64,000 nucleotides of DNA, taken from assembly GCA_033439765.1 (NCBI GenBank), contig JAULSN010000011.1:248001-312000 (forward strand). Direction: 5' to 3'. The translations under genes were made by a program, and so were the position numbers. Source of the DNA: Lasiosphaeria ovina. Taxonomy: Eukaryota > Ascomycota > Sordariomycetes > Sordariales > Lasiosphaeriaceae. Below, one piece after another: positions 32,651 through 43,986 of the stretch; position 1 is the stretch's first letter, and every line of letters begins with the position of its first letter. Under the pieces are notes generated by a model. The model was not told where the DNA came from and did not search any database. It was given only the letters and a program-made list of their open reading frames with translations.

Positions 32651-33865
32651 ATGAAGTGGAGTGCCGTCGTTGCCGCCTTCGGGCTGTCAGCGCCCGCCGT
32701 GGCCCTGCTCCGGTTTGGCTGTGCCCGCCTCACCGTCCAGCGCCTCGACCCTCTGGTCAACCCGGGCCAGAACCCGTCGGCCCATCTTCACCAGATCATT
32801 GGCGGTGTACGGGTCCCTTCTTACTCTGGGCAAGTGTTTGATATCACGAGACATGTAGCTGACATCGGGGCTTGCCTTAGAACTCGTTCAATGTCTCGAT
32901 GGACCCGGCCAAGCACGACCTGCCCACGCTGTCGACTTGCACTAGTTGCCAGTTCAGCGAGGACTTTTCCAACTACTGGACCGCCGTGCTCTTCTTCCGC
33001 GCGAGGAACGGCACCTTCAAGCGGGTCCCGCAGATTCCCCAGCAGGGCATGGAGGGGACACAGGGCGGCATGGTGAGTCCAACGCACGCAGATTGCTTGG
33101 TCGACCCGACACTGACCAACATGGCTAGGTCGTCTACTACATGACGGACGCGCTCTTCGACACGGCGCAAAAGTCCAAGGTCACGGCCTTCAAGCCCGGG
33201 TTCCGCATGCTCGTGGGCGACTCGTCGTTCCAGAATCGTGACCAGGCGCGCGACTACCGGCAGCTGACCTACACGTGCATGGAGAACTCTGGCACGCGGG
33301 CGCCCGAGACGCTCGAGTTCCCCAAGGGCCCGTGCAAGGTCGGCATCATGGCCAACCACCGGTTCCCGACGTGCTGGGACGGCGTCAACCTCGACACGCC
33401 CAACCACCGCGACCACGTTACGTATCCCGAGACGGGCACCTTCGAGTCGGGCGGCAAGTGCCCGTCCACGCACCCAGTGCGCATCCCGCAGATCCTGCTC
33501 GAGACGGTCTGGGACACGCGCGCCTTCAACAACAAGGCCGACTGGCCGGCCGACGGCAGCCAGCCGTTCGTGTGGTCCAGCGGCGACAAGACGGGCTACG
33601 CCAGCCACGCCGACTACGTCTTCGGCTGGAAGAACGACTCGCTGCAGAAGGCCATGGACGCCCACACGTACGTGTCGGCGCCCACCCTCAAGACGCAGAG
33701 CATCGCCGAGCAGAACAAGTGCGTCGTGCCCGACATGGTCAAGGAGAACATTGACGGCTGTAAGTCAACTCCCCATTCTGATATCACTTCCGAGGGGGGC
33801 AACGAATTAATGATCCGCGTCACACAGGGCTTCCCAAGCTGCCCGGCGACAACATGGTCATGTAG
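32651..33865 (+). CDS. Secreted DUF1996 protein
   Basis: Four exons, 32651-32806, 32881-33072, 33129-33759 and 33828-33865, give 338 residues in phase. A signal peptide (MKWSAVVAAFGLSAPAVAL) is followed by the hallmark start RFGCARLTVQRLDPLVNPG and HLHQIIGG / NSFNVSMDP spread over the first intron. Family blocks continue: TCTSCQFSEDFSNYWTAVLF, HRFPTCWDGVNLDTPNHRDH, CPSTHPVRIPQILLE and KNDSLQKAMD. Many fungal wall-associated or secreted proteins carry this domain, some with WSC modules. None follows here, and the last exon is only 12 codons. The biochemical role is unknown. Confidence 0.92.
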
Positions 33866-35061
33866 AGGAGGGATGTCGTTGAAAAGCCAGCTGCCGCGCG
33901 AGGCACATCAAAAGCCCGCTGTGTTGGCTGTTGCTCATGAGTGAACGAGAGACTCTGATGTTGTCGTGGACTTGCCGAGCAGGGCAAAATCCAAAGCCGT
34001 TCCCTATTTTGATAATCACTTTTTTACGAAGCGTTTTGCTATTTATGTTTTGCTCTCTAATCCAGAGCCAATCTTTTTTTGTTATCCGCCTAGCTGACAT
34101 AGTGTCCTTCACTCGTACAAATACACAACACACAAAGATTTCTGATGATTTTTCATGATGCACCGGTATCTGGCTTCATGATTATGTTGGCGCTAGACAA
34201 GATGTCGTTTCTTGACAGGTCAGCAGATTTCAATGGCCGTAGCTAATATCCTACGAGGAGTAAACTCCGGCACCGGGACACTGCATTGTAACTAGTTTAA
34301 GCCGTTTCAACGAATTGTTGCCCGCTGTTTTGAGAAAAGGAGTTTTTAGTGAGGAAGGGCAAGGTCGAAGTTATCTTTGGTTAGTCTTTTTTTTGGCTAG
34401 TTTTTGACAAATAACTGGGCTTTGTCCGGAAAGTTTGTTTGTCACAGGGTGGGGAAATGCATTAAGAGTGGCGTGTAGAATAGAAGCTATGTTACAAAGG
34501 AAAAAGTCTAGTTATCTATACAAAGGAGAGAGGACATGGAGGGCCCTGTGCAAGGTATATGTGAGCACGGCACCGTAGATGCGAGCATGCCTGCATATGG
34601 CTGTAGGCTCAGGGAGCCACACTACTGCCCCCGGACAGGGGTCTGTTTCCTGCTACATTTCCCGATGCTGGCCGGCTCCGTCTGATAGGTACGGCACCAC
34701 GTTACCATCCCGCTCCTTTCATCCATGATCAAACTCTTCAGTCTTTCACCACGTTCAAGAAACGGCACGCCCACCCACATGCGGAACTAAGAAAGCCACA
34801 TTAGGAATTTAATTCATCGACAATCAAAGGAACGAGGCCAAGAAGACAACAAACCAGGGCGAGGGGCTTTTACGACGAATTACGCCAAGGTCCCCAAGGA
34901 ATGCCGCATGTGATAAATTGAGGGACAGCGCCCAAGGAAAACGTTTAAAGCCAGAGGTTAGAATCTACATACTTGTACCAGCTGCTGAGCAAGTTAGGCC
35001 TCTCCGCATCACATAACCTTGATACTGAACCTCGCCTGTTGACCTATAATAGTCTACACAG
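33866..35061. other. Intergenic with a dispersed repeat
   Basis: AT-rich, no gene supported. Copy B of the repeat shared with 18,825 lies at 34,485-34,555. Confidence 0.45.
34485..34555. repeat. Dispersed repeat, copy B
   Basis: Matches copy A at 18,825-18,900; the shared core includes AGGAAAAAGTCTAGTTAT and CCCTGTGCA. Divergence is scattered C/T and A/G change. Confidence 0.5.
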
Positions 35062-36240
35062 TGATGCTATACCCGATTTTGTTTCACGGGTTTATCTATG
35101 ACCCCGACGAGACGGGGAGCGAGGACTAGAGAGCGCAGCTGAGACGGGACAAGGTGTCGCAGTTGCGGGCCATGTTCGAGGCGGGCACGCCGTGGTTTAC
35201 CAAAGCCTTCATGCGGGAGTTTGCCGACGAGCTTGAACGCTGCGGGCCATGCCGCTGGAGGAGGTCAAGGGCCAGATCTTCTCCGTGACGGGCGTTGACG
35301 GCGAGCGCTTCGACGAGCCCATTCACTTGACCGGAGAAGTGGTCAAAGACAATATTGCAGAGGAGATAGAGAAATTCAATAACCGGAATAACAGCGAGGC
35401 CGATGACGCACCTGCGGATACCGCCAAGACGTGGGAATATGTCTAGTACGTCTGCATGATTTGTACGCTATTACCGCGTATCGAAACGACATGGTCGCGT
35501 CTAACTTGACCAGCACGTGGCCTCGCGCCAGTTACCGGACGATCGACGCCATGATCTCGCAGCCCGAAGACTCCGACCGCCCACCGAGGTACCTACCCCT
35601 GCCCATGACGTTGTGCTGCTCGGCGCGCAAGCGTGACCGCACTACCCATGAGTTCATCGTGGACCCGCCCGCTTTCTCACGCGACGTAGTGCAGGCCTTC
35701 TGGGAGGCGACGTGCGCTGAGTAGAGAGCCAGCGAGAATTACGCGGTACTGAAGCAAAAGTTGGAAGCAGCTGTCTCCTCGATGGTGGCGACTGGGACTC
35801 TGCCCACAAAGGTAATCAGCCTTAGGCTAGGGTCGTTCTTCATCTATGGGTATCTCTATGAAGGCAGTGTGCTGCAGCACGCGCTGGTTCTGCTCATACG
35901 CGATGTGCTCGCTGCTGGCGCTGGAGCTGAAGCTGGCACCACGACCGTGCCCTGCTACGTCCAGGACCCTGGCTACCGGCCCGAGGACGAGTCAATTCTC
36001 ACACTTCCGCAGCATGGGAGCATCATATTCAACGGGCTTCGATGCAGTTATATGAAGACCTGATCACTGATCTTCTCGGTTCAGTTTCTCGACTGCCTCC
36101 AGTTTTGGGGCTATCACACAACAAGACTCTTGCCAGGCGAGTTGGACCCCAGAAATGTGGCGACGAAGGTGGGACTGGCCCTGCTGTACTATTGGAGGTG
36201 TGGTTTCCAAGCTGGATACGTGCTAGCGGTGCTTCGTGAA
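35062..36240 (+). pseudogene. SRR1-like domain protein, degenerate
   Basis: SRR1-like proteins belong to a eukaryotic family with a role in circadian or stress regulation in plants and unknown biochemistry in fungi. The N-terminal part (QLRAMFEAGTPWFTKAFMRE) and later core (LGSFFIYGYLYEGSVLQHAL, CYVQDPGYRPEDESILT) match the fungal type. A good intron (35446-35513, GTACGT..CCAG) joins two frames and shows this was a spliced gene. Damage includes an in-frame TAG after GSED (near 35,127), a 1-base shift near 35,240, a TAG at 35,722 and further shifts after 36,000. No single product can be made. Confidence 0.7.
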
Positions 36241-36537
36241 GTTTCGGTTGGTGCTGTGTGTTGTGGTGTGCACATTGCTCGCAACCTACACAGACAGCAA
36301 GCGAAATAGGGGTTGACCACAAACTTTAAGATTCCATTGACCTCCTGGCAAAGCAGAGGACACAAAACACTGACAGCTCGGCCTTACAGGATCTACAAAA
36401 TGTAGCCGCAATTTCCCTTCGCGTGTGCAACGACTTATTTGCAGGACTTCTTCAACGAATTCTGCGAAGTCTCCGCCAACAGAGCGAGACGGCGATACTC
36501 GTCGAGGAACGATAGATGCGAGAGAGTTGAAGCATGA
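36241..36537. other. Intergenic
   Basis: Short gap ahead of the poly-Leu secreted gene. No gene is seen. Confidence 0.45.
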
Positions 36538-37134
36538 ATGCCCCTGTCATTATCGCCCTCGGCCTCCCGTACCAATCCACCCAAAGGCCCATTCATTCAA
36601 ATCAGATACACCATCCATCCAAAGCCCCTATCTCAAAGATGCACATTCCACTCCCCTCCCTCCTCCCTCCTCCTCCTCCTCCTCCTCCTCCTCCTCCTCC
36701 TCCTCCTCCTCACCGCCCTCCACTTACTCCCTTTCACAACCGCAAACGACCTCTTACAGTGTGATCCCAACAAGGATTACGACTGGTACGAGTACTCGTC
36801 CGACGGTGGGTGCAACGCGACGACGGGCGTGTGTACCGTGCATGCGCTCAACTACCTCGAGGGTGCGCCCACCACAGCGGATATCGACACGAATTATGCC
36901 ACGTGGTTGGTGGCGGTGGGACCTGAGCAGATCGGGGATTTGGCCGTGAGCTACTTTGGTGAGGCGCAGGGGACGTTTGCGGTGGGGAGTAGACGGTACA
37001 GTAGCGGGCCGGGGCTGGGGAGGGATGAAGGGCTGGAATGCAAGCAGGCGTGTGAACAACTTGTGAGCATCGAGGCGGAGTGGGACTTGTCGCTGAAGTT
37101 TAAGTTGACGAATCCCTGCCGAACGGCTACGTAG
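36538..37134 (+). CDS. Secreted protein with poly-leucine signal core, function unknown
   Basis: The frame 36538-37134 encodes up to 198 residues. Residues ~43-60 are an unbroken Leu run coded by a CTC repeat, followed by TALHLLPFTTAND, a likely signal-peptidase site. The mature part (LLQCDPNKDYDWYEYSSDGG to KFKLTNPCRTAT, about 125 residues) has six Cys and no recognised domain. The ATG at 36538 gives an unusual long N-terminus. The better signal-peptide start is the ATG at 36642 (MHIPLPSLL), which is in a neighbouring frame that reads poly-Pro. A one-base slip in the repeat, in the genome or in the assembly, would repair it. Confidence 0.55.
   Translation: MPLSLSPSASRTNPPKGPFIQIRYTIHPKPLSQRCTFHSPPSSLLLLLLLLLLLLLLLTALHLLPFTTANDLLQCDPNKDYDWYEYSSDGGCNATTGVCTVHALNYLEGAPTTADIDTNYATWLVAVGPEQIGDLAVSYFGEAQGTFAVGSRRYSSGPGLGRDEGLECKQACEQLVSIEAEWDLSLKFKLTNPCRTAT
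36660..36717 (+). repeat. CTC trinucleotide microsatellite inside a signal-peptide coding region
   Basis: TCC/CTC units repeat for about 55 bp with one interruption. On one frame they code Leu, on the next Pro, so a slip of one base changes the protein from exported to non-exported. Confidence 0.85.
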
Positions 37135-37448
37135 GGCTGCTGTGGCGCGGAGAGGGTCGGTTGAAGCTCGGTGCCGAGTGTTTTGATGTTACACAGTAGA
37201 CCATTTCAGGAAGCAAAATGGCACTGCGGTACACGAAAATAGTACCCACAGCACACAGAGCAGGTGATCTTTCAATTCCGATTTCTCTCGTCTTTTCCTT
37301 GGTGCAGAGATTCTCTACAAATCTTCCACCCACGCCCCCCCCCCAACAATAACCGATATCTGATATCTCTATGCTGTCCTCAAGTATGGCGGCCAATACC
37401 CTTCCACCGCTGCACAATGCCTATCCGTAGCAGCTGTCATAACACCGT
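37135..37448. other. Gap between convergent genes
   Basis: Contains a C-run near 37,338. No gene is seen. Confidence 0.45.
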
Positions 37449-39464
37449 CTATCTCGCCCTCTTCCTTCCCAAACGGTCTCGTAGGTGTTTGCCTTTTTTC
37501 TCCGGTTCAGGTGCCGGCCTGCCATCAAAGATATAACTGGAATAGGGAGTCGAAGCAGGAACGTCAGGGAGGAGCTTTGGCCCGGTTGTAAATTTTGGAT
37601 TTCCCTGCCCTGCGGCGTTGATATAGTTGCGCTTGAGCTGCTCGGTGATTTTCTTCAACTCTCTCGTGGCATCGTTAGCGGTGGCGCGATAGACTGTTGT
37701 TGTGCTATTAGTGGTATCCGCGGTTGCCGGCCTCGATTCAGGCTGCCCGCGGCCGCTCTTAGCTTGGAACGGACGTCGCTTCCAGAAAGGTGAAGAAGTG
37801 GACGGACTGGGTGTAGTTGACACTGTTGACGATGTTGCCGTGGCGGCGCTCTGCTCGGGGGGCTTGTGCAAGGCCTCGACCTCGACGACGAGGAGTTTTG
37901 TCCTGATAAGGCTGACCAGCCCCCCGAGCGCCGTTTTGGTGCAGCAGCGCCCGTCAAGGTTTTCCACGTGGTCGAGCCAGCGGTTGACGTGCTCGGTTAC
38001 GCGGACGTCTCGGATGGCGTGACTCCCTTGGCTGTCTTGCCAGAATTGGTTTCCCTCGGTCGCCGTGTTGAACTGATCGTATCCGGCATTGTAGCCATAC
38101 AGTAGCCAAATGACAAACTCAGTCCAGATGCATCCGAGGGACCACACGTCAAAGGTGCGGGACAACTGCTTCGTCGACTTGCCTGTTTTCGACATAGCTG
38201 ACAGGGTATCTATGTCGTGATTTTTGAGCTCGGGTGCCTCGTACCGGACGGTGGAGACAGTGGTTGTCGTGGCGCTTTTCTCCTGCCTTCTTCGTTCCTC
38301 TGTAGAAATCACATGCTGTTTAGCTGTCCCAACATCGGTGATGACCAGTCGGATGGGAATGCTGGACTGCGATGTGTCTGGAAAGCATAGGATGTTCTGA
38401 GGTTTCAGATCGCCGTGTCGGATCAACTGCTCGTGCATCATTGCGACCGCCTCGGTCACCCCGGAGAGCTGCTGGAAGAACCAAGCCACAAAATCCTTGT
38501 CAAGTGTGGTTCTCTCAGATTCGTAGCCCCCGTGCATCCAATGCTCCTGAAGAGTTCCCCTTTCGGCCCAGGGGAATACGAGGTAGCACTGACCTCCCTG
38601 CTCGTAGAAGGCGATTGCCTTGATGATGTAGTCACTCTTGACTTTCTGCCGAATCAGATCTAAGTTTCTTGCCTCATTGGTGATCTTCGTTTTGTGGTTT
38701 GAGCTGAAACGCTTGACCGCGACGCGGTGGTGGTTATTTTTGTCTCGAATGGTGACCTGGCCAATTGACACACATTCCAGTCAGTTCCCTAGAGCGACAG
38801 GCTTTGTTGAGTGACTTACTTGGTCGTCTAAAAGCTGGATGTGATCGGCGTGTATGACACGGTGCTCCACCACGCCATAACTTCCATTGCGCTCCTCTTC
38901 CACGTATCCCTTGGAATTATGATACGAGCCGTCCTTCGGCTTATACTGTACATACGGGAGAACGTCCCGGTTGCTAAAGGGGCCATAGCTAAACGTTCCA
39001 GTTGTGAGAATTGGGGATAGGAATGTCCATTGCTGATCGTAAAAGGCGCTGATACCACCCGGCGTCCAGGGGGGGATGGTGGAGACGGTTCGATCTCCTA
39101 CTACTATGGCCTTGGATTTTGGAACCGGCAGCGCCGTATCTTGCTGGCGGCCATTGATACGAAAGCTCTGGATAAGCCACGGCTGCTCTATCATAACCAG
39201 GGTAAGAAAGATCCTGACGGAATTTGGGATGATGAATGACGTTAATTCTTCCAGGAAAAGCTCTGACGACGTGTCGGATTCCGGAAAGTCCGACTTCAGC
39301 CTGGAAAGAGAGTGCCTAAGAATCTCCGAAACCTTCTTTTCGGTCGCCAGCTTCTCTAGCTCCGTATGAGGAAGGAACTCTTGGCCATCTTCATTTTCCC
39401 ACGAACATCTTGTTACGACGTCGCGGAACTGTTCGTTGGGATTCTCGCTTCTCGGCGGTGCCAT
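37449..39464 (-). CDS. Fungal protein kinase with an extra N-terminal region (kinase 1)
   Basis: Exons 39464-38820 and 38756-37449 (64 nt intron, GTAAGT, branch AACTGAC) give 650 residues. The N-terminal ~210 residues contain the block IFLTLVMIEQPWLIQSF shared with kinase 2 at 43987-46294. The kinase domain starts near residue 215: HHRVAVKRF supplies the Lys, IRHGDLKPQNILCF the catalytic loop (HGD instead of HRD), ITDVGTAK the metal-binding loop (DVG instead of DFG) and YEAPEL the APE motif. A glycine-rich loop is not obvious. The last ~120 residues are a basic, low-complexity tail. Catalytic Lys and both Asp are kept, so activity is possible. It is divergent from a DUF2235 gene 650 bp away. 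Confidence 0.82.
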
Positions 39465-40119
39465 GGAGATAGGGGAGGAACACCGAGTGAATTGTTGGCC
39501 CTCAAGAATTGCAATTTGACGTGTGGGGGGAAAGAGCATTTGAGCCACCCAACTTCCATACCTATCTCGGCCAGCACCCGAGGTAAATAAATGGCAACTT
39601 GAATCCACCACATCTGTCGCTCTTCTTCTCCTCCGGCCAATCTCGCCGCCCCAATCTGCCGCTCTCCCGCCCGGTGCCGATGCCGATGCTTACTCACTCA
39701 TCATGGTCTGCATTTCTGCATCCGAATGCATTCACGCTCCGCCACGGCCGGTCCCAGCATCATCGGGCGGAGCGAATGACGGCGAGATGTCGGGTAGGAC
39801 GGACTGCCAATCTTTGTGCGTGCCGCCAAGCCGCTCAGAGTTCCACCAATAGGCAAGAAGCCGTATGCATGCCGCGGCGGCAGGTTGGGTAGCATTATTG
39901 GACTGCGCCCGACCGCAGTCGGGCACCGGGCAAGCGTGCGTCAATAATGCTACCCATCCTGCCGCGGCATGCATACGGCTTCTTGCCTCTTGCCCCGGTG
40001 CCCGACGCACGCCCAGTCTCAACAAATTCCGACAACGATCCCACATCGACGCCGAGCCATTGACGTCGGCAATTAGGGTCAGCCAGCAACGGACTCTACA
40101 GCCATAGACAGTGAGCGGT
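39465..40119. promoter_or_regulatory. Shared promoter of kinase 1 and the DUF2235 gene, with an inverted repeat
   Basis: A 655 bp divergent promoter. Its right half holds the hairpin at 39851-39988. A divergent layout often means shared control, which is inferred. Confidence 0.5.
39851..39988. repeat. Large imperfect inverted repeat (47-50 bp arms, 41 bp spacer)
   Basis: The left arm 39851-39900 starts AGGCAAGAAGCCGTATGCAT and the right arm 39942-39988 is its reverse complement except for a 3 bp insertion and one base. The spacer contains its own hairpin, GCCCGAC CGCA GTCGGGC, and GTCGGGCACCGGGCAAG in the spacer is mirrored again by CTTGCCCCGGTGCCCGAC just right of the arm. It may be a small fold-back element or a cruciform-forming regulatory site. 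Confidence 0.8.
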
Positions 40120-41749
40120 ATGGCGACGCACGGGCACACACGCAACGCGCACGCGTTGAACGCTGCCAAGAAGGTCAAGAAGAGGCTCTGTGTGTTTTGC
40201 GATGGGACATGGCAGGACGGCGTGAACAAGACAAGGCCGCTGACCAATGTGGGCACGCTTGCCCGGTGTCTGGCGCCCATCGATGGAGACGGCTGTCTCC
40301 AGCTCGTGTACTACGACAGCGGTGTGGGTACGTCAGCGAGTCGTCTCGCGCAGCTTATCGATGGCGCAACGGGGAGAGGAATTTCGGCCAAGATTCGCAA
40401 CGCGTACAGCTTCCTGTCCCACAATTACAACTTCGGCCGACCGGGTGACGAAATTGCCTTGGTGGGTTTCTCACGAGGCGCTTTCACCGTCCAGTGCCTT
40501 GCCTCCTTTCTCAGCGACGCCGGCTTACTGCAGCGACAGCATCTCTACTACCTCCGCGGCCTGTTCACGCTCTGGTCTCTGCAAAAGGTGCCCGGCGGCG
40601 AGACGACATTCAAGAACGAAAGGAACCGTCTCCTCCTCTCAGGCGTACTCCATCCCGTTAGCATCACCGCTTGTGCCGTCTGGGACACGGTCAGCTCCCT
40701 CGGCAGCAAGATCCGGCTATGGTCACCACCGCGGCCACTCTCTTTTGTGGGCCGTACGGTGCCGTCAGGCGTCAAGAACGCCTTCCAGGCGCTGGCCTTG
40801 GACGAGACACGCCGCGACTTTCGGCCTGTGCTGTGGGAGGAACTGGAACCGAAAAGGGACGAGGACGTCGATAGGACGGTACAGCATGTTAGTCAATGCT
40901 GGTTTCTCGGAACGCACAGCGACGTCGGTGGGAACGGAGACGCAGCATTAGGCGCGCTGACCCTCCTGTGGATGGTGGGGAAGCTATCTAGCAGGGTCGG
41001 TGTGTTGTTCGACGAAGACGAGATTGCCAAACACCTAAAGCATAAGTTCTTGGAGTGGGATTTTGAGGTTAGCACGGGAATCTTCGGCACCAAGTTCAAG
41101 GAAAAACGCCGAACACTGTCCACGATGGAGCATTCCGGTAAGCGTCCCCATCCTTTTATCCCGATCAAAAATGCGTCATGGTTAACATTGCCTCCTCGTA
41201 GGCCAATCCACTCCCCTTAGCTGGTACTGGCGGCTCCTCGGCCGGGAATCGCGAGCTCGTTACCTACACCTAGCGCATTCTCTGTCAAACGAGATCCACT
41301 TCACCGTGCGCCTTACCATGGCCAAAGGAACGAACTCGTCTAAGCCGCTCAGGGAGTGGCAGACATCTTGGAGAAGCCAGACGGACCAAACCCCAGCGAG
41401 GATTCAGTGGCACAACTCCTCACAGCGCCAAGCCGGGACTGGGCATGACGGTGGCGACGGGGTCGCCTGGGAAATGACACCCGGGGGTCGGACAACATCG
41501 AATGCTCTATACGAACACAATCTGGACCTCGATGGTGAGGAGTTCATTCTCTTCAATAAATGGGCCAAGGGAACCTTCCCGCCGAAACCCACCGATAGAA
41601 CCGGGTTTGCCAAGTTGCAGCTGGAGGTGCAAGAGCCCGGATCGAATACAGCGCTGGACAGTCTCGCGAAGCTCTTGAAAGCTTATATGGAGTTTGACGA
41701 AGATGAACGACTTGCCCCTGAGATGTTGTATGATCCTGGGCCCCTGTGA
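40120..41749 (+). CDS. DUF2235 alpha/beta-hydrolase (phospholipase-like)
   Basis: Exons 40120-41137 and 41202-41749 join in phase (GTAAGC..CGTAG) to 521 residues. DUF2235 proteins are serine hydrolases; bacterial members include type VI secretion phospholipase effectors, and fungi hold many uncharacterised copies. The family start KKRLCVFCDGTWQDGVNKT, the block VYYDSGVGT, the nucleophile elbow in GFSRGAFT near residue 115 and the late HSDVGGNG (with the Asp/His region) are present. The C-terminal ~180 residues are a less conserved extension. An in-frame GTG lies at 40111; ATG 40120 is used. The neighbours are two homologous kinases. Confidence 0.9.
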
Positions 41750-41937
41750 AACTAGAGATATCTGGAAAGCATATACCAATTCCTGGTCTTCAAGCATTGA
41801 AGCGGTAGAGGCACGCGACAATTCTCCATCTCGTCTCGAACTACAGATAGGGAACAGAAATACCATGTCATGACATCCAAAAGTGAATCCACTCTTCCCT
41901 ACGACCCCGTCTTCCGTTCTCACGATCGCTCCATCTC

Positions 41938-42501
41938 TCAAGCACTCGCGCCCGTTTCCTCCAAGCTCTGACGGCTAGATCCTGCAACAAGTCCGGGGTC
42001 GACACCATGTCTATGGCGGTGCTGAGTGGCTGAAATGCGCAGAGCGTTGAGATCCGGCACCGAAGAGGACCTCCGCTGCTGGGCGATGCTATCCACAAGA
42101 TCCTTCTGCAAAATATCACCGTTGCATCAGTTTCGTCAGCGGGCACAACCGAGCCAGAAAAAATAATGGAGCAGAGAGGAAAACGTTTTAGAAGACGTAC
42201 CAGCTCAATTCTATCGGGCGACTTGATGATGTACGATGTGTTCTGCATCTGTGATATTTCCGTTTAGTATTCCGACTACTATTTAAACACACTGGATATG
42301 TAGGCGTCATAATATCGGATTCACCTCAATCTCAAAGGTCCCCTTCTTCCCGACCAGCCCCTGGAGTATTTTAACCAAGCTGTCGATGTCGCGGAAGTAC
42401 TTGGTCGGCAGGATGTGCACCGTCTCTTGCATCTGGTCCTCGTTTGACTTAGAGGCCTTGTTCGGCGGCGCGGAGGCCTCATTCGGCTCAACGGTAGGCA
42501 T
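41938..42501 (-). CDS. 130-residue hypothetical protein
   Basis: Three exons, 42501-42325, 42248-42201 (48 nt) and 42105-41938, join in phase. The middle exon is bounded by CACAG and GTACGT, the last by TTGCAG. The protein begins MPTVEPNEASAPPNKASKSN, has a helical core YFRDIDSLVKILQGLVGKKG then FEIEMQNTSYIIKSP, and ends in a polar Ser/His-rich tail. There is no signal peptide or membrane helix. I do not recognise the family. It lies tail-to-tail with the DUF2235 gene. The short helix plus MQNTSYIIKSP hinge could suit a small adaptor, which is speculation. Confidence 0.6.
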
Positions 42502-43986
42502 GGTGAGGGAGATGTGTGTAAAGGAGAGAGTTGAGAAAGTGTGGGCGCGAGGGATGGAAGTGAGATGAGAGGAAGGGGATGATGAGGTGGAAGGGGCGGT
42601 TGCCGGAGTGGCCTGTTTTTTACTGGTGGGGAGCAGCTTGCAGAGATGGCATTCTAGTCTGCTAAGGAGGAGTTTGGCAGTCATAGCACAGGCTCTGCTG
42701 GGTGGAAAGTTTGTTTGAGGTATTTTCGGGAGGATAGGATGCAAGTTGGGGAAAAACGCCTCGTCGGTGAGGGGGGGGGGAAGGGGGCTCAAGGCAACAA
42801 CTATGGGGTCTGGTCAGAGACTGGACAGGCGACTTCGGGAAGGAGAGACGAAGGGGGTCACCGGCCGGCCTATGACCCTACGGTTTCCTCCGGGTTCAAG
42901 TTAGGCGTCAACACCATCGGATGAGGGGATTCAGCTCCACTGACGATTGTCAGGATATACATGTCAGCAGCACACCATCAGACAAGCCTCACAGCGGTAA
43001 GTGTGTCTGTGCGTAGGTGGCGTATGTACCAAAAAGGTGGTGATTTTCAAATCCAAGCCCGAAATGGTCCCCGGTGTGGGTGTGCAGGGCGGTCCACGAG
43101 GTCAATATTAAGCTAATACCGACTTGTCCTCTAGTAACCCCCCCACGAACTCGGGCTAATATTGCATGATCCCACATATCAGGCATACTGGCGAGGCCGA
43201 GCTTTCCGTCTTTTCATGCCCATGACCCATCAGGCTTTTGAATGCCCTTAGTGCTCGAGGCTGAGCCCTCCACAATACAGGAGATAGCACTCCGAGTTGG
43301 CATATGAGAGCCCCATCGACGGAGTGGTGAGTCCCATCTGCCAAACACAATCTGCGCACATCGTCTCGCACACCGTCTCGGTGTGGGATGGAACTAAAGA
43401 TACCGTCATCGCATTCACCCTCCATTATTGGGCCGTGCCCGGCATCTACTCTCTCCTTCTCTCCCCGGGAACCGGCGAGCCCGAGAGGGGTGTACAAACC
43501 AGGCAGACTCGGAGGTAAACGGGATTCAGATTGTTGCCGAGTGTCCAGTACACATGTAAGGTAGGTAGGTAGATGCCTCGGTGAGCTTGCCCACCAATTT
43601 GAATTTCACGGCACGTTCTCCTTTTCCAGCCAAGTGTCCACTCCACATCCATGCCGTTTCTTGAGCGTGTGTTCCTCCCCACAGGTGCCTGGTGTACATG
43701 CAACATGGTATCTTGCAAGAAGAGACTTTATGGTCATCCGTGGGGTTGAGGCTCTGTGGTTTAGAAAGATGGAGTGATGGAGTACAGTAGTAACTCAAAC
43801 GTAGCCTGAGGGAGCATACAAATAAGGCCATGGCGCCCAGGGTAGTGTTGGAAGGATGAAAGACAGAATCGACCACGTAACCCATCCTAACCAACATCGC
43901 CTGCGTTGACACTGAACACTATCCGTCACCCCTGATTTCCGCTGCGATACAGCACTATCCATCGTTGCCATCGCCTAGACCAGGGA
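42502..43986. other. Intergenic
   Basis: About 1.5 kb with no gene supported. Short frames overlap on both strands. The region serves as promoter for the 130-residue gene (left) and kinase 2 (right). Confidence 0.45.
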
